From Alphaproteobacteria bacterium HGW-Alphaproteobacteria-1 (GTDB lineage Bacteria; Pseudomonadota; Alphaproteobacteria; Rhodobacterales; Rhodobacteraceae), in assembly GCA_002842985.1 (NCBI GenBank), contig PHEQ01000006.1:1-64000 (forward strand): a DNA stretch of 64,000 bases. The letters run 5' to 3'. Of the stretch, positions 36,570-45,525 are shown piece by piece (position 1 is the first letter of the stretch; every line of letters begins with the position of its first letter). Both the position numbers and the translations under genes were made by a program. The notes beneath the pieces are model-generated. The model searched no databases. It worked only from the letters and a program-made list of their open reading frames with translations, and had not been told where the DNA came from.

Positions 36570-37754
36570 ATGTTCCTGCCTTTCTTCGACACCCTGCGCA
36601 AGACCGGCGTTCCGGTCTCCTTGCGCGAATTCCTGACCTTTCTTGAGGCGATGCGCGCGGGGCTTGTGACCTATGACGTGGACGGGTTCTATTACCTCGC
36701 TCGCGCGGCCATGGTGAAAGACGAGCGCCATATCGACCGGTTCGACCGCGCCTTTGCCCAGAGTTTCGCAGGACTTGAAAACATCACCGCCAGCGAGGTG
36801 TTGGAGGCCGTGGACCTGCCCGCCGACTGGCTGGAGAAGATGGCCGAAAAGCACCTGACACCGGAGGAAAAGGCCGAAATCGAGGCGCTCGGCGGCTTCG
36901 AGAAGCTGATGGAGACGCTGCGCGAGCGGCTGCGCGACCAGCAGGGCCGCCATCAGGGTGGCAGCAAGTGGATCGGCACGGCCGGCACCTCTCCCTTTGG
37001 CGCCCATGGCTACAACCCCGAAGGCGTGCGCATCGGTCAGGACACAAGCCGCCACCGTCGCGCCGTCAAGGTCTGGGACAAGCGCGAGTTCCGCGACTTC
37101 GCGGATGATGTCGAGCTTGGCACCCGCAACATCAAGGTTGCGCTCAAGCGGCTGCGCCAATGGGCGCGCGACGGCGCGCATGACGAGCTTGACCTCGACG
37201 GCACGATCCGCGCCACCGCCGAACAGGGCTGGCTCGACGTGAAAACACGCCCCGAACGGCGCAACGCAGTCAAGGTGCTGCTCTTTCTCGACGTCGGCGG
37301 CTCGATGGACGACCATGTGAAGGTGGTGGAAGAGTTGTTCAGCGCCGCGCGCGCCGAGTTCAAGCACATGGAGCATTTCTATTTCCACAACTGCCTCTAT
37401 GAGGGCGTGTGGCGCGACAATCGCCGCCGCTGGGATGCGCAGACCCCCACTTGGGAGGTGCTCAACACCTACGGGCCGGATTACAAATGCATCTTTGTGG
37501 GCGATGCCAGCATGTCCCCCTACGAGATCGCCTATCCCGGTGGTGCCAACGAGCATTGGAATGCCGAGGCGGGTCAGGTCTGGCTGGCGCGCGCGCGAGC
37601 GCAGTGGCCCGCACATCTGTGGATCAATCCGGTGCCGGAAAAATACTGGGACCACACCCAATCCATCGGCATGATCCGCGAGATTTTCGAAGGGCACATG
37701 GTGCCGATGACGCTTGCCGGGATCGACCAGGGGATGCGCGCACTGGTGCGGTAA
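36570..37754 (+). CDS. VWA-domain protein (CoxE-like)
   Basis: 394 residues. The N-terminus is MFLPFFDTLRKTGVPVSLREFLTFLEAM cut by a turn, a pattern typical of the VWA_CoxE-type family found with MoxR AAA ATPases. The C-terminal von Willebrand A domain has a MIDAS-like DVGGSM (Asp241-Ser245) that replaces the canonical DxSxS with DxGxS. Downstream it has FVGDASMSPYEI (second metal-ligand Asp) and WINPVPEKYW. These proteins usually act with a MoxR-like ATPase as chaperones or maturation factors; that ATPase is not adjacent here. Cytoplasmic. Last gene of the DUF2927 operon and convergent with phoX. Confidence 0.85.
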   Translation: MFLPFFDTLRKTGVPVSLREFLTFLEAMRAGLVTYDVDGFYYLARAAMVKDERHIDRFDRAFAQSFAGLENITASEVLEAVDLPADWLEKMAEKHLTPEEKAEIEALGGFEKLMETLRERLRDQQGRHQGGSKWIGTAGTSPFGAHGYNPEGVRIGQDTSRHRRAVKVWDKREFRDFADDVELGTRNIKVALKRLRQWARDGAHDELDLDGTIRATAEQGWLDVKTRPERRNAVKVLLFLDVGGSMDDHVKVVEELFSAARAEFKHMEHFYFHNCLYEGVWRDNRRRWDAQTPTWEVLNTYGPDYKCIFVGDASMSPYEIAYPGGANEHWNAEAGQVWLARARAQWPAHLWINPVPEKYWDHTQSIGMIREIFEGHMVPMTLAGIDQGMRALVR

Positions 37755-37755
37755 G

Positions 37756-37778
37756 GGGCGCGCGGGTCGCGCGCGCCC
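37756..37778. terminator. GC hairpin between convergent VWA gene and phoX
   Basis: A 9-bp inverted repeat (GGGCGCGCG / CGCGCGCCC, 5-nt loop) fills most of the 33-nt gap between the two stop codons. There is no T-tract on either side, so it is probably a weak bidirectional terminator. Confidence 0.4.
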
Positions 37779-37787
37779 TGCCATGGC

Positions 37788-39809
37788 TCAGGCGCCGATC
37801 TTGCCGCCATCCTCGCGGGTGATCACCACGAGCGCCGAGCGCGGCACGGCAGCGCCACCATCGGGCCAGTGCGAGGCAAGCCTGCCACCTGCGTGATCCT
37901 CGGGCGTGGTCGTGGCGCCGGGATGCTGGATGCCCACGAACATCGTGCGCTGGTCGGGGGTCGTGCAGACGCCGGTGATCTCCTGCCCCACCGGCCCGGT
38001 CAGAAAGCGCCGAATCTCGCCAGTTCGTGGATCGGCGGCGAGCATCTGATTGTTGCCGAAGGGCGCGTAATCGCCCGCATTCTGCGCCGATTCGCCGATA
38101 TCGGTCTGGATCCAGAGCCGCCCGTCGGGATCGAACCAGAGCCCGTCGGGCGCCGCAAAGATGTTGTCCTCGCCAAGGGCCGCGCCGTCGAAGGCGCGGC
38201 TGGTTTTCGGATCGCCCGCGATCACGAAGAGATCCCAGTCGAACATGGTCGAGGCCGCGTCATTCCGCGCTTCGCGCCAGCGGATGATATGGCCGAACTG
38301 GTTGTTGCTGCGCGGATTGGCGGGATCGACCTGCGCCTCGGTGCGGCGGGTGTTGTTGGTAAGGGTGAAATAGACCGCGCCTGTAACCGGATCGACCGCG
38401 CCCCATTCGGGCCGGTCCATCTTGGTGGCCCCCGCCACATCCGCCGCCGCGCGCGTATTCACCAGAATATCGGCCAGATCGGCAAAGCCCGCCTCGGGCG
38501 TAAGCCCGTTGCGCCCCGGCGCCAGCGCCAGCCACTCGCCGCTGCCATCGGGGTTGAAGCGCGCCGCGTAGAGCGTGCCGTGATCGAGGATGCTGCCATC
38601 GGTTTCACCGGGTTGAAAGACATCGCGCGACACGAATTTGTAGATGTATTCGAACCGCGCATCGTCGCCCGAATAGCAGACCACCGGCTTGCCCGCTTCG
38701 CCCTTGTGGAATACCACCCCCTCATGGGCGAAGCGGCCCAGATGGGTGCGCTTGACCGGGGCCTTGTCGGGATCGAACGGGTCGATCTCGACCATCCAGC
38801 CGAAACAATTCGGCTCGTTGCGATAATCCTGGCCGGCATCCGCCCCCGTGGCACGCGCATCGAACCGGATGCAGTCATCTGCACCGCCCTTCGCCAGATG
38901 CCAGCCATAGCGCCCGCCCTCGGGCTTGTCCGAGACGCCGTAACGCGCCTGTTCGCGCGGCTGGTCGCCGATGTTCGAGAAATACCCGGCCCAGTTTTCC
39001 TCTGCCGCCAGATAGGTGTTCCAGGGCGTCACGCCATAGGCGCAATTGTTGAGCGTACCGCGCGAGGCGGTGCCCTCGGGGCTGTATTTCGTGACCACAT
39101 GCGCCGTGCCGCGCACCGGCCCGGCAATCTCCATCGGCGTCAGCGCGGTGATCCGGCGGTTGCGCGGATCGGCCACGATCTCCCAGCCCTCGGCCCTCTT
39201 GCGCACCCGGAAAACCGAAACACCGTGCGCGTTCATTTCCTTGAGCACCTCGTCATCGTCACGCGCGCCGTCGTGCCATAGCACGTCGCTGCTCGACAGC
39301 GCCTGCCCGTTCCACGCCTCGGCATGGAGGAAACGCGGCTCGATATATTCGTGGTTGAGAACGTAGAGCCCGTCCTCGGACGAGCCGTCGATGGCAAAAA
39401 AATGCTGCCCGTCATGATTCTGGCCAAGCTGCTGCGCCTGCTCTGCCCCGGTATTGGCGCCGTGAAAGGCGGGCATGTCGCCGCTGATCGCATCGCCCCA
39501 GCGGGCAAAGACTTGCGCGCGATAGCCCTCGGGCACGACGACGGTATCCGCCTCGCCCACCGGGACCGGCCTGAAACCCAGAAGCGGCGAGGTCGAGGCC
39601 GCCAGCGCCCCGCGCGAGGACAGGCCCGCGCCGATCACGGCGGTCACCGCGGCGGCCAGCCCCCCCGCAAGAAAGCCGCGCCGCGAGGCGCGCGCCTCGA
39701 TCACGTCAAAGAAAGTGGGGTTGCCCGAAATGTTTGAGGGTCGTTCGTCGCCGTGCTCCCAATCGGGGCTTTGGGTCGGATCGGCATAATCGTGTTCATA
39801 GTCGCGCAT
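37788..39809 (-). CDS. phoX: PhoX-family alkaline phosphatase
   Basis: 673 residues. The Tat leader is at residues 41-70 (ASRRGFLAGGLAAAVTAVIGAG) after an unusual 40-residue cytoplasmic extension, a shape typical of PhoX. The calcium/iron-dependent beta-propeller body includes ADTVVVPEGYRAQVFARWGD cut into FRPVPVGEA and following, VLNHEYIEPRFLH, NNCAYGVTPWNTYL, YSGDDARFEYIYKFVSRD and RPEWGAVDP. It releases phosphate from organic phosphoesters in the periplasm or medium and is widespread in marine bacteria. ATG at 39809 has AGGAGAG upstream. A PhoB-box-like repeat lies 70-100 nt upstream. Convergent with the VWA gene and divergent from prfC. Confidence 0.94.
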   Translation of the reverse strand: MRDYEHDYADPTQSPDWEHGDERPSNISGNPTFFDVIEARASRRGFLAGGLAAAVTAVIGAGLSSRGALAASTSPLLGFRPVPVGEADTVVVPEGYRAQVFARWGDAISGDMPAFHGANTGAEQAQQLGQNHDGQHFFAIDGSSEDGLYVLNHEYIEPRFLHAEAWNGQALSSSDVLWHDGARDDDEVLKEMNAHGVSVFRVRKRAEGWEIVADPRNRRITALTPMEIAGPVRGTAHVVTKYSPEGTASRGTLNNCAYGVTPWNTYLAAEENWAGYFSNIGDQPREQARYGVSDKPEGGRYGWHLAKGGADDCIRFDARATGADAGQDYRNEPNCFGWMVEIDPFDPDKAPVKRTHLGRFAHEGVVFHKGEAGKPVVCYSGDDARFEYIYKFVSRDVFQPGETDGSILDHGTLYAARFNPDGSGEWLALAPGRNGLTPEAGFADLADILVNTRAAADVAGATKMDRPEWGAVDPVTGAVYFTLTNNTRRTEAQVDPANPRSNNQFGHIIRWREARNDAASTMFDWDLFVIAGDPKTSRAFDGAALGEDNIFAAPDGLWFDPDGRLWIQTDIGESAQNAGDYAPFGNNQMLAADPRTGEIRRFLTGPVGQEITGVCTTPDQRTMFVGIQHPGATTTPEDHAGGRLASHWPDGGAAVPRSALVVITREDGGKIGA

Positions 39810-39882
39810 GGTCGCTCTCCTGTCAGATGGCCTCACGGCGCTGCCGCGAAACATCGGACTAGCAAGGCGACCCTACAAGACG

Positions 39883-39911
39883 GCAACAGAATTGTCTCAA
39901 CTGCATGACAG
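39883..39911 (-). promoter_or_regulatory. Possible Pho box upstream of phoX
   Basis: On the minus strand the sequence CTGTCAT (39905-39911) and CTGTTGC (39883-39889) begin 22 nt apart, i.e. two 11-bp Pho-box repeats, with a poor match (TTGAGAC) between. PhoB boxes are direct CTGTCAT-type heptamers at 11-bp spacing. The position and the phosphatase gene make this plausible, but the middle unit is degenerate. Confidence 0.4.
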
Positions 39912-39959
39912 AGCGCGCCCTTATTGCGCCGCCCGCGCGGCCCCACTATACGCGGCCCC

Positions 39960-41567
39960 ATGCTGGACCAGACACCAAACCGCCCCGCCCTGCCGCCCGA
40001 AATCGCGCGGCGCCGCACCTTTGCGATCATCTCGCACCCGGATGCGGGCAAAACGACACTGACGGAAAAATTCCTGCTCTATGGCGGCGCGATCCAGATG
40101 GCGGGCCAGGTCCGCGCCAAGGGCGAGGCGCGGCGCACGCGCTCGGACTTCATGCAGATGGAAAAGGACCGGGGCATTTCGGTCTCTGCTTCGGCCATGT
40201 CGTTTGACTATCGCGGCTGGCGCTTCAATCTCGTGGACACGCCCGGGCATTCGGACTTCTCCGAGGACACCTATCGCACGCTCACCGCCGTGGATGCCGC
40301 CGTGATGGTGATCGACGGGGCGAAAGGGGTCGAGAGCCAGACGCAGAAGCTCTTCGAGGTCTGCCGGATGCGTGATCTGCCGATCCTGACCTTCTGCAAC
40401 AAGATGGACCGAGAAAGCCGCGACACCTTCGAGATCATCGACGAGATCCAGGAAATGCTGGCGATTCACGTCACGCCCGCAAGCTGGCCCATCGGGATAG
40501 GACGCGATTTCCTGGGCTGCTATGACATGATCCATGACCGGCTGGAGTTGATGGACCGCGCCGACCGCAACCGCGTGGCCGAGAGCGTGAGCATCGCCGG
40601 ACTGGACGATCCGAAAATGGCCGAACATGTGCCGCCCGCCCTCTTGACCAAGCTGCGCGAGGATGTCGAAATGGCGCGCGAATTGCTGCCCGCGCTCGAC
40701 GTGGCCGCCGTGCGCGAAGGGCACATGACGCCCATCTGGTTCGGCTCGGCGATCAATTCCTTCGGCGTGCGCGAGTTGATGGAGGGGATCGGCGCCTATG
40801 GCCCGGAGCCGCAGCCACAGCGCGCCGAACCGCGCCAGATCGCGCCCGAAGAGGACCGCGTGGCCGGTTTCGTTTTCAAGGTGCAGGCCAACATGGACCC
40901 CAAACACCGCGACCGCGTGGCCTTTGTGCGCCTCGCCTCGGGGCATTTCCGGCGCGGCATGAAGCTTACGCATGTGCGGGCGAAAAAGCCGATCACCGTC
41001 TCGGCCCCGGTGCTGTTCCTGGCCGCCGACCGGGAATTGGCCGAAGAGGCATGGGCGGGCGACATCATTGGCATCCCCAACCACGGACAGTTGCGCATCG
41101 GCGACACGCTGACCGAGGGTGAGGCGCTGCGCGTCACCGGCATCCCGTCCTTTGCGCCCGAGCTGTTGCAGACCTGCCGCGCGGGCGATCCGATGAAGGC
41201 CAAGCACCTGGAAAAGGCGCTGATGCAATTCGCCGAGGAAGGCGCGGCCAAGGTGTTCAAGCCCGCCTTCGGCTCAGGCTTTATCGTCGGCGTGGTGGGA
41301 CAGTTGCAATTCGAGGTTCTGGGCAGCCGGATCGAGCTTGAATACGGGCTGCCCGTGCGCTTCGAGCCGTCACAATTCACCTCTGCCCGCTGGGTCACCG
41401 GGCCAAAGGACAAGGTCGAGGCCTTCATCACCGCCAACAAGGCGCATATCGCGCATGACAATGACGGCGACGTCGTTTATCTCACGCGATTGCAATGGGA
41501 TATCGACCGCGTGGCGCGCGACTTCCCCGATGTGACGCTCTCGGCGACCAAGGAAATGATGGTCTGA
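39960..41567 (+). CDS. prfC: Peptide chain release factor 3
   Basis: 535 residues, translational GTPase that recycles RF1/RF2 after peptide release. G1 HPDAGKTTLTEK, G2 region MEKDRGISVSAS, G3 DTPGHSDFSEDTYRTL, G4 NKMDRE, and the RF3-specific FGSAINSFGV and FKVQANMDPKHRDRVAFVR in domains II-III. ATG at 39960 (MLDQTPNRPALPPEIARRRT); a short upstream extension in frame is not conserved-looking. Divergent from phoX and convergent with the napC-like gene. Confidence 0.97.
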   Translation: MLDQTPNRPALPPEIARRRTFAIISHPDAGKTTLTEKFLLYGGAIQMAGQVRAKGEARRTRSDFMQMEKDRGISVSASAMSFDYRGWRFNLVDTPGHSDFSEDTYRTLTAVDAAVMVIDGAKGVESQTQKLFEVCRMRDLPILTFCNKMDRESRDTFEIIDEIQEMLAIHVTPASWPIGIGRDFLGCYDMIHDRLELMDRADRNRVAESVSIAGLDDPKMAEHVPPALLTKLREDVEMARELLPALDVAAVREGHMTPIWFGSAINSFGVRELMEGIGAYGPEPQPQRAEPRQIAPEEDRVAGFVFKVQANMDPKHRDRVAFVRLASGHFRRGMKLTHVRAKKPITVSAPVLFLAADRELAEEAWAGDIIGIPNHGQLRIGDTLTEGEALRVTGIPSFAPELLQTCRAGDPMKAKHLEKALMQFAEEGAAKVFKPAFGSGFIVGVVGQLQFEVLGSRIELEYGLPVRFEPSQFTSARWVTGPKDKVEAFITANKAHIAHDNDGDVVYLTRLQWDIDRVARDFPDVTLSATKEMMV

Positions 41568-41585
41568 GACCCGCGCGGGCGGGTC
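41568..41585. terminator. GC hairpin between convergent prfC and cytochrome gene
   Basis: A 7-bp inverted repeat (GACCCGC / GCGGGTC, 4-nt loop) starts immediately after the prfC stop and 9 nt from the convergent cytochrome gene's stop. Without a T-tract, it is probably a shared weak terminator. Confidence 0.4.
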
Positions 41586-41593
41586 CCGGTCCG

Positions 41594-42187
41594 TCAGTCG
41601 TCACGCTCCACCTTGGGCAGCTTGTGGGCAATGCCCTTGTGGCAGTCGATGCAGGTGCTGCCCTCGGGGGAATGGCCTGTCTGCGCGACCACTTCCATCT
41701 TCTCGCGCGAGCGGCGGCCCTGCTTGTCGAAATCCATCGCCTCGAAGCTGTGGCAGTTGCGGCATTCGCGCGAATCCGTACGTTTCATAGCATCCCAGAC
41801 ATGCTGGGCCAGCACGGCGCGCTTCGCCTCGAATTTCTCCGGCGTGTTGATCGACCCCAGAACCTTGTGCCAGACTTCGTTGGACGCCTGGATCTTGCGC
41901 ACCATCTTCGGCCCCCAGGCGTGGGGCACATGGCAGTCCGAACACACGGCGCGCACACCCGAGGCATTCTTGTAATGCGGGCTGGCCATGTATTCCTGAT
42001 AAACCGTGTCGCGCATCTCGTGGCAGGAGATGCAGAATTCCATCGTGTTGGTGGCTTCCATCGCCGTGTTGAAGCCGCCCCAGAAAATGATCCCGACGCC
42101 AAATCCGATAGCGAGAAGAACCCCCTGCCCGATCAGCACCGCCGGGCGTGTGATCCATGACCACACCGCTTTTATCGCTCGCAACAT
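41594..42187 (-). CDS. NapC/NirT-type tetraheme cytochrome c (quinol dehydrogenase)
   Basis: 197 residues: one N-terminal membrane anchor (about residues 15-37), then four CXXCH haem sites, CISCH 52-56, CSDCH 82-86, CRNCH 142-146 and CIDCH 179-183. It includes the NapC/NirT features NTMEFCISCHEM and SPHYKNASGVRAVCSDCHVP (split here by one residue). It takes electrons from quinol in the membrane and hands them to a periplasmic partner. Start at 42187. The diheme cytochrome upstream (75-nt gap) is the likely electron acceptor. No nitrate, nitrite, TMAO or DMSO reductase gene lies in the window, so the end use is unknown. Confidence 0.92.
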   Translation of the reverse strand: MLRAIKAVWSWITRPAVLIGQGVLLAIGFGVGIIFWGGFNTAMEATNTMEFCISCHEMRDTVYQEYMASPHYKNASGVRAVCSDCHVPHAWGPKMVRKIQASNEVWHKVLGSINTPEKFEAKRAVLAQHVWDAMKRTDSRECRNCHSFEAMDFDKQGRRSREKMEVVAQTGHSPEGSTCIDCHKGIAHKLPKVERDD

Positions 42188-42261
42188 GCGCGCGTTTCCT
42201 TCCTTTTGTGGTGATGAATGGCGCGCGCCGGTCGTGCCAGCACGCGCCACGGCCGACCGTC

Positions 42262-42978
42262 TTATTCCGCCGGCAGTTCCGCCGCGATATAGGCGATCAC
42301 ATCCGCCGCAGCCTGATGGTCAAAGGCACGCAGCGCGGGCATTGCCTCTTTCGGTTGGCCGTTGAGCACCTTGTGCATCAGCTCCCACGGGTTATCGACA
42401 AGCGATGCCAGCGGCGGCATGTCCTTGGGCAGCTTGCCCTCGGCCCCGTGGCAACCCGCACAGACCGTGCGATAGACCTGCCCGCCATGTGCGGGATCAC
42501 CGACGATCTTGCCGTCGCTGACATAGGCCTCATAGCCGTATTTTCCGGCGACGACGAAATTGCCGAGATCACTCAGATCTGCATCTGACAAAAGACCCTC
42601 AAAACCATGTGCCGGGGCCTTCAGCAGGGCAACAACGGCCGCCGGATCCCCGCCATGCATTCCGATGATGCCCTTGATGCCGGTATAACGCTTGCCAGAA
42701 GCATAGGCCCCGTCGGCCCCCTTGCCATCCCAGCCGTGGCACTCCTTGCAGCGCCAGTTATTGCCCGGCTTGTCGGCGTAATTCGCCTCCTTCGGATAGA
42801 GCGCGTGCGACTCTTTCGGCGCCTCCTGTCCGGTCTCGGTATACCACTTGTCGTAAAGCCGCCCGCCCCGTGCGATCGACCCTTCATCCTGCGCCCACGC
42901 CATCGGTGCCGCCAGAATGCTCAAAGCGGCGAGCGCCGCCGTCGCCACCATTGCAGATGTGCCCGGTCTGATTTTCAT
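42262..42978 (-). CDS. Periplasmic diheme cytochrome c
   Basis: 238 residues. Signal peptide to about residue 29 (LAAPMAWA-QDEG), then two cytochrome c domains with CKECH (77-81) and CAGCH (173-177). Possible distal Met ligands lie in GIIGMHGGDP and PKEAMPALRAF. The N-terminal domain has a long insertion before the first haem (LYDKWYTETGQEAPKESHAL). AGGAGG precedes the ATG at 42978. Upstream of and on the same strand as the NapC-type gene, it forms a probable quinol-to-periplasm electron transfer pair. The terminal reductase or oxidase is not present here. Confidence 0.88.
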   Translation of the reverse strand: MKIRPGTSAMVATAALAALSILAAPMAWAQDEGSIARGGRLYDKWYTETGQEAPKESHALYPKEANYADKPGNNWRCKECHGWDGKGADGAYASGKRYTGIKGIIGMHGGDPAAVVALLKAPAHGFEGLLSDADLSDLGNFVVAGKYGYEAYVSDGKIVGDPAHGGQVYRTVCAGCHGAEGKLPKDMPPLASLVDNPWELMHKVLNGQPKEAMPALRAFDHQAAADVIAYIAAELPAE

Positions 42979-43156
42979 GTCTGGCCTCCTGTTGCCACGC
43001 GCGCTGACATCCAGTCCGCGCCCTGCTATTGTGCGCAAATGCAGGAACCGCGCCTTGACACAGATCATTTCTTGAATGTTTTCGGAGGCGCAGACTCGAC
43101 TTTGGAGTCGAAAGCGGCGCGACGGACACAGCCGCGCCGCACCGCTTGGTTGCGTC

Positions 43157-45511
43157 TTACCCCATCAGGTCGGGCAAAATCGTCACGATATCCGGGAAGA
43201 ACCACAGGATCGCCAACCCCAGGATCTGGATGAGGACGAAAGGCACCACGCCGCGATAGATGTGGCCTGTCGTCACCCCCTTGGGCGCCACCCCGCGCAG
43301 GTAAAAGAGCGCAAAGCCGAAGGGCGGGGTCAGGAAGGAGGTTTGCAGGTTCACCGCGATCATGATCGTGACCCATTTGGGATCGAAACTGCCGCCATAG
43401 ATGACCGGACCCACGATCGGGATCACGATATAGATGATTTCAAGGAAATCGAGCACGAAGCCGAGGATGAACAGCACCAGCATCACGATCAGGAAGACCT
43501 TGAACTCGTTGTCGAAGGACTGGAGGAAATCCTGGATGTAATGCTCTCCACCAAACGAGATCACCACGAGGTTGAGAAGCTGCGAGCCGATGAGGATGGT
43601 GAAGACCATGCTTGTGACCTTGGCCGTCTCGCGCACCACCGGCGTCAGCACACCGCCTGCGAACAGCACCCAGCAGGCAAAGAACAGCCCGAAGAGCGCG
43701 TAGAGATAGGCTGCATAGGCAAAGAGGAACGCGACCCAGGACTCCAAACTCACTTCCTGGTTGTTGATCCTCAGATCGAAATTGATACCGATCAGGATCG
43801 CCAGCACGATTGCCAGCGTCGAAAACAGGATGATCCTGGGCGAACGGTCCTCGTCGCGCAGCTTGCGATAGGCCGCCAGCATGATCGCCCCGCCCGCTCC
43901 AAGCGCGGCGGCGGGTGTTGGGTTGGTGATCCCGCCGAGGATCGAGCCAAGCACCGCGACAATCAGCATGAGCGGCGGAAAGACCACGCGGACAAGCTCG
44001 TTTTTTGCCATGCGCATCGCGCCATGGGCCACCCCGTAAAACACGAGCGCGAAGGGGATGGCGAGGATAAGCCATGTCACACCCGAAGAGGTCGAGGGCC
44101 GGATGAAGGCGATATCGGCCAGAAGGCCCAGCACGATCCCCACCGCCCCGATCAGAAGCGGGCGCGCATCGGCCGACGGCGCCACGCCGCGTGCCACCGC
44201 AAGAATCAGACCGAAGAGGATCATGAGCGTCGCCACGCCGGTGCCGATGGGGGCGGCGTTCGCCTCCTTTTCTATACGCAACTCGGCAATCTGCTCCGGG
44301 CTTAGGCGCACGCTGTCCACCACCCCGCCATCGGCCTCGATGGCCTTCTGCTGCGCCACGGCCGCATCCCACGCCTCCTGGCCATGCAATTCGATCATGG
44401 AGGCCTTGCATTGATCGCCCACATTGGTGCGCAAGGATGCCGATTGCCCCTGATCGGTGAAACTGCTGATGGTCAGGTCCTGCGAGCCGACGATGTTGAC
44501 CTGTCCCAGAAGCATCACGCCCGCGATCAACGCCACGGGCACACCGAGAAACCAGGTGAAGCTGTCGCGCCGGGTGATGATCTCGCCACCTGCGACGCTG
44601 GCAATCTGAACCGCCGGGGCCTTGGACGGGTTTATCAGCGCGTAACCGAACGCATAAAGCGCATAAAGCAGCGCCAGCAGGATGCCGGGCAGAAGCGCCG
44701 CTTGAAACAACGTGCCCACCGACACGACCGCAGGCGTGCCCAGATAGGTCAGAGCATCCGAACAGCCCGCCGCAATCGCGCGGTTTTCCTGCGCGACGGA
44801 ATAGAGATCGCCCGCCAGCGTGCCCAGTAGCACGATGACGATGGAGGGTGGAATGATCTGACCCAGCGTGCCCGACGCCGCGATCACGCCGGTCGCGATC
44901 TGCGGGGAATAGCCGTTGCGCAGCATCGTCGGCAGGCTCAGCAGGCCCATGGTCACAACCGTCGCGCCCACGATGCCGGTGGAGGCGGCCAGAAACGTGC
45001 CCACCACCACAACCGACACCGCAAGCCCGCCCGGCAGCGGGCCGAACACCCGCGCCATGGTCGTGAGCAGGTCATTGGCGATCTTGGAGCGCTCCAGCGT
45101 GATGCCCATCATCACGAACATCAGCACCGCCAGCAGCGTCTCGATGGCGGCCCCCGCCAGAACCCGCTCGTTGATGCGGTTGACGATAAAGGAGACGTTG
45201 CGATCCAGCGCTGTCTCCCATCCCTGCGGAAACACCGGCACACCGGTGCGCGGCAGGTCGGGATATCGGAAGATGGTGACGGAATCCGCCCTCACCCCGG
45301 TCGCCAGTATCGCGTTATAGGCATCGGAGGATCGGTCGATGGCCTGATGGATCAGGAGCCCGGCGCTGTCGAGCCCTGCGATGATCCCGAAGGACACGAC
45401 CCCAGCCCCGCCGATGGCAAAGGCCACCGGAAAGCCCGAAAGAATGCCCCCGAAAAGGCACAGAAAGACGATGATCAGGCCGATCTCGACCCCGTCAAGT
45501 CCGAACAGCAT
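43157..45511 (-). CDS. dctM: TRAP transporter large permease (DctM), extended form
   Basis: 784 residues, much longer than the usual 430. It begins FGLDGVEIGLIIVFLCLFGGILSGFPVAFAIG (cut by turns), the DctM start. The family motif SGTLGQIIPPSIVIVLLG is at about residue 215, and the C-terminal half continues with many helices. A hydrophilic insertion around residues 355-405 (TDQGQSASLRTNVGDQC..., EAWDAAVAQQKAIEADGG) separates helix groups. Extended DctM proteins with long DctQ partners are annotated in marine bacteria as mannitol/chloroaromatic-type TRAP systems. It imports an organic acid driven by a sodium gradient; the substrate is unknown. Follows dctQ after 14 nt. Confidence 0.9.
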   Translation of the reverse strand: MLFGLDGVEIGLIIVFLCLFGGILSGFPVAFAIGGAGVVSFGIIAGLDSAGLLIHQAIDRSSDAYNAILATGVRADSVTIFRYPDLPRTGVPVFPQGWETALDRNVSFIVNRINERVLAGAAIETLLAVLMFVMMGITLERSKIANDLLTTMARVFGPLPGGLAVSVVVVGTFLAASTGIVGATVVTMGLLSLPTMLRNGYSPQIATGVIAASGTLGQIIPPSIVIVLLGTLAGDLYSVAQENRAIAAGCSDALTYLGTPAVVSVGTLFQAALLPGILLALLYALYAFGYALINPSKAPAVQIASVAGGEIITRRDSFTWFLGVPVALIAGVMLLGQVNIVGSQDLTISSFTDQGQSASLRTNVGDQCKASMIELHGQEAWDAAVAQQKAIEADGGVVDSVRLSPEQIAELRIEKEANAAPIGTGVATLMILFGLILAVARGVAPSADARPLLIGAVGIVLGLLADIAFIRPSTSSGVTWLILAIPFALVFYGVAHGAMRMAKNELVRVVFPPLMLIVAVLGSILGGITNPTPAAALGAGGAIMLAAYRKLRDEDRSPRIILFSTLAIVLAILIGINFDLRINNQEVSLESWVAFLFAYAAYLYALFGLFFACWVLFAGGVLTPVVRETAKVTSMVFTILIGSQLLNLVVISFGGEHYIQDFLQSFDNEFKVFLIVMLVLFILGFVLDFLEIIYIVIPIVGPVIYGGSFDPKWVTIMIAVNLQTSFLTPPFGFALFYLRGVAPKGVTTGHIYRGVVPFVLIQILGLAILWFFPDIVTILPDLMG

Positions 45512-45525
45512 GGAACCCCGCCCCC

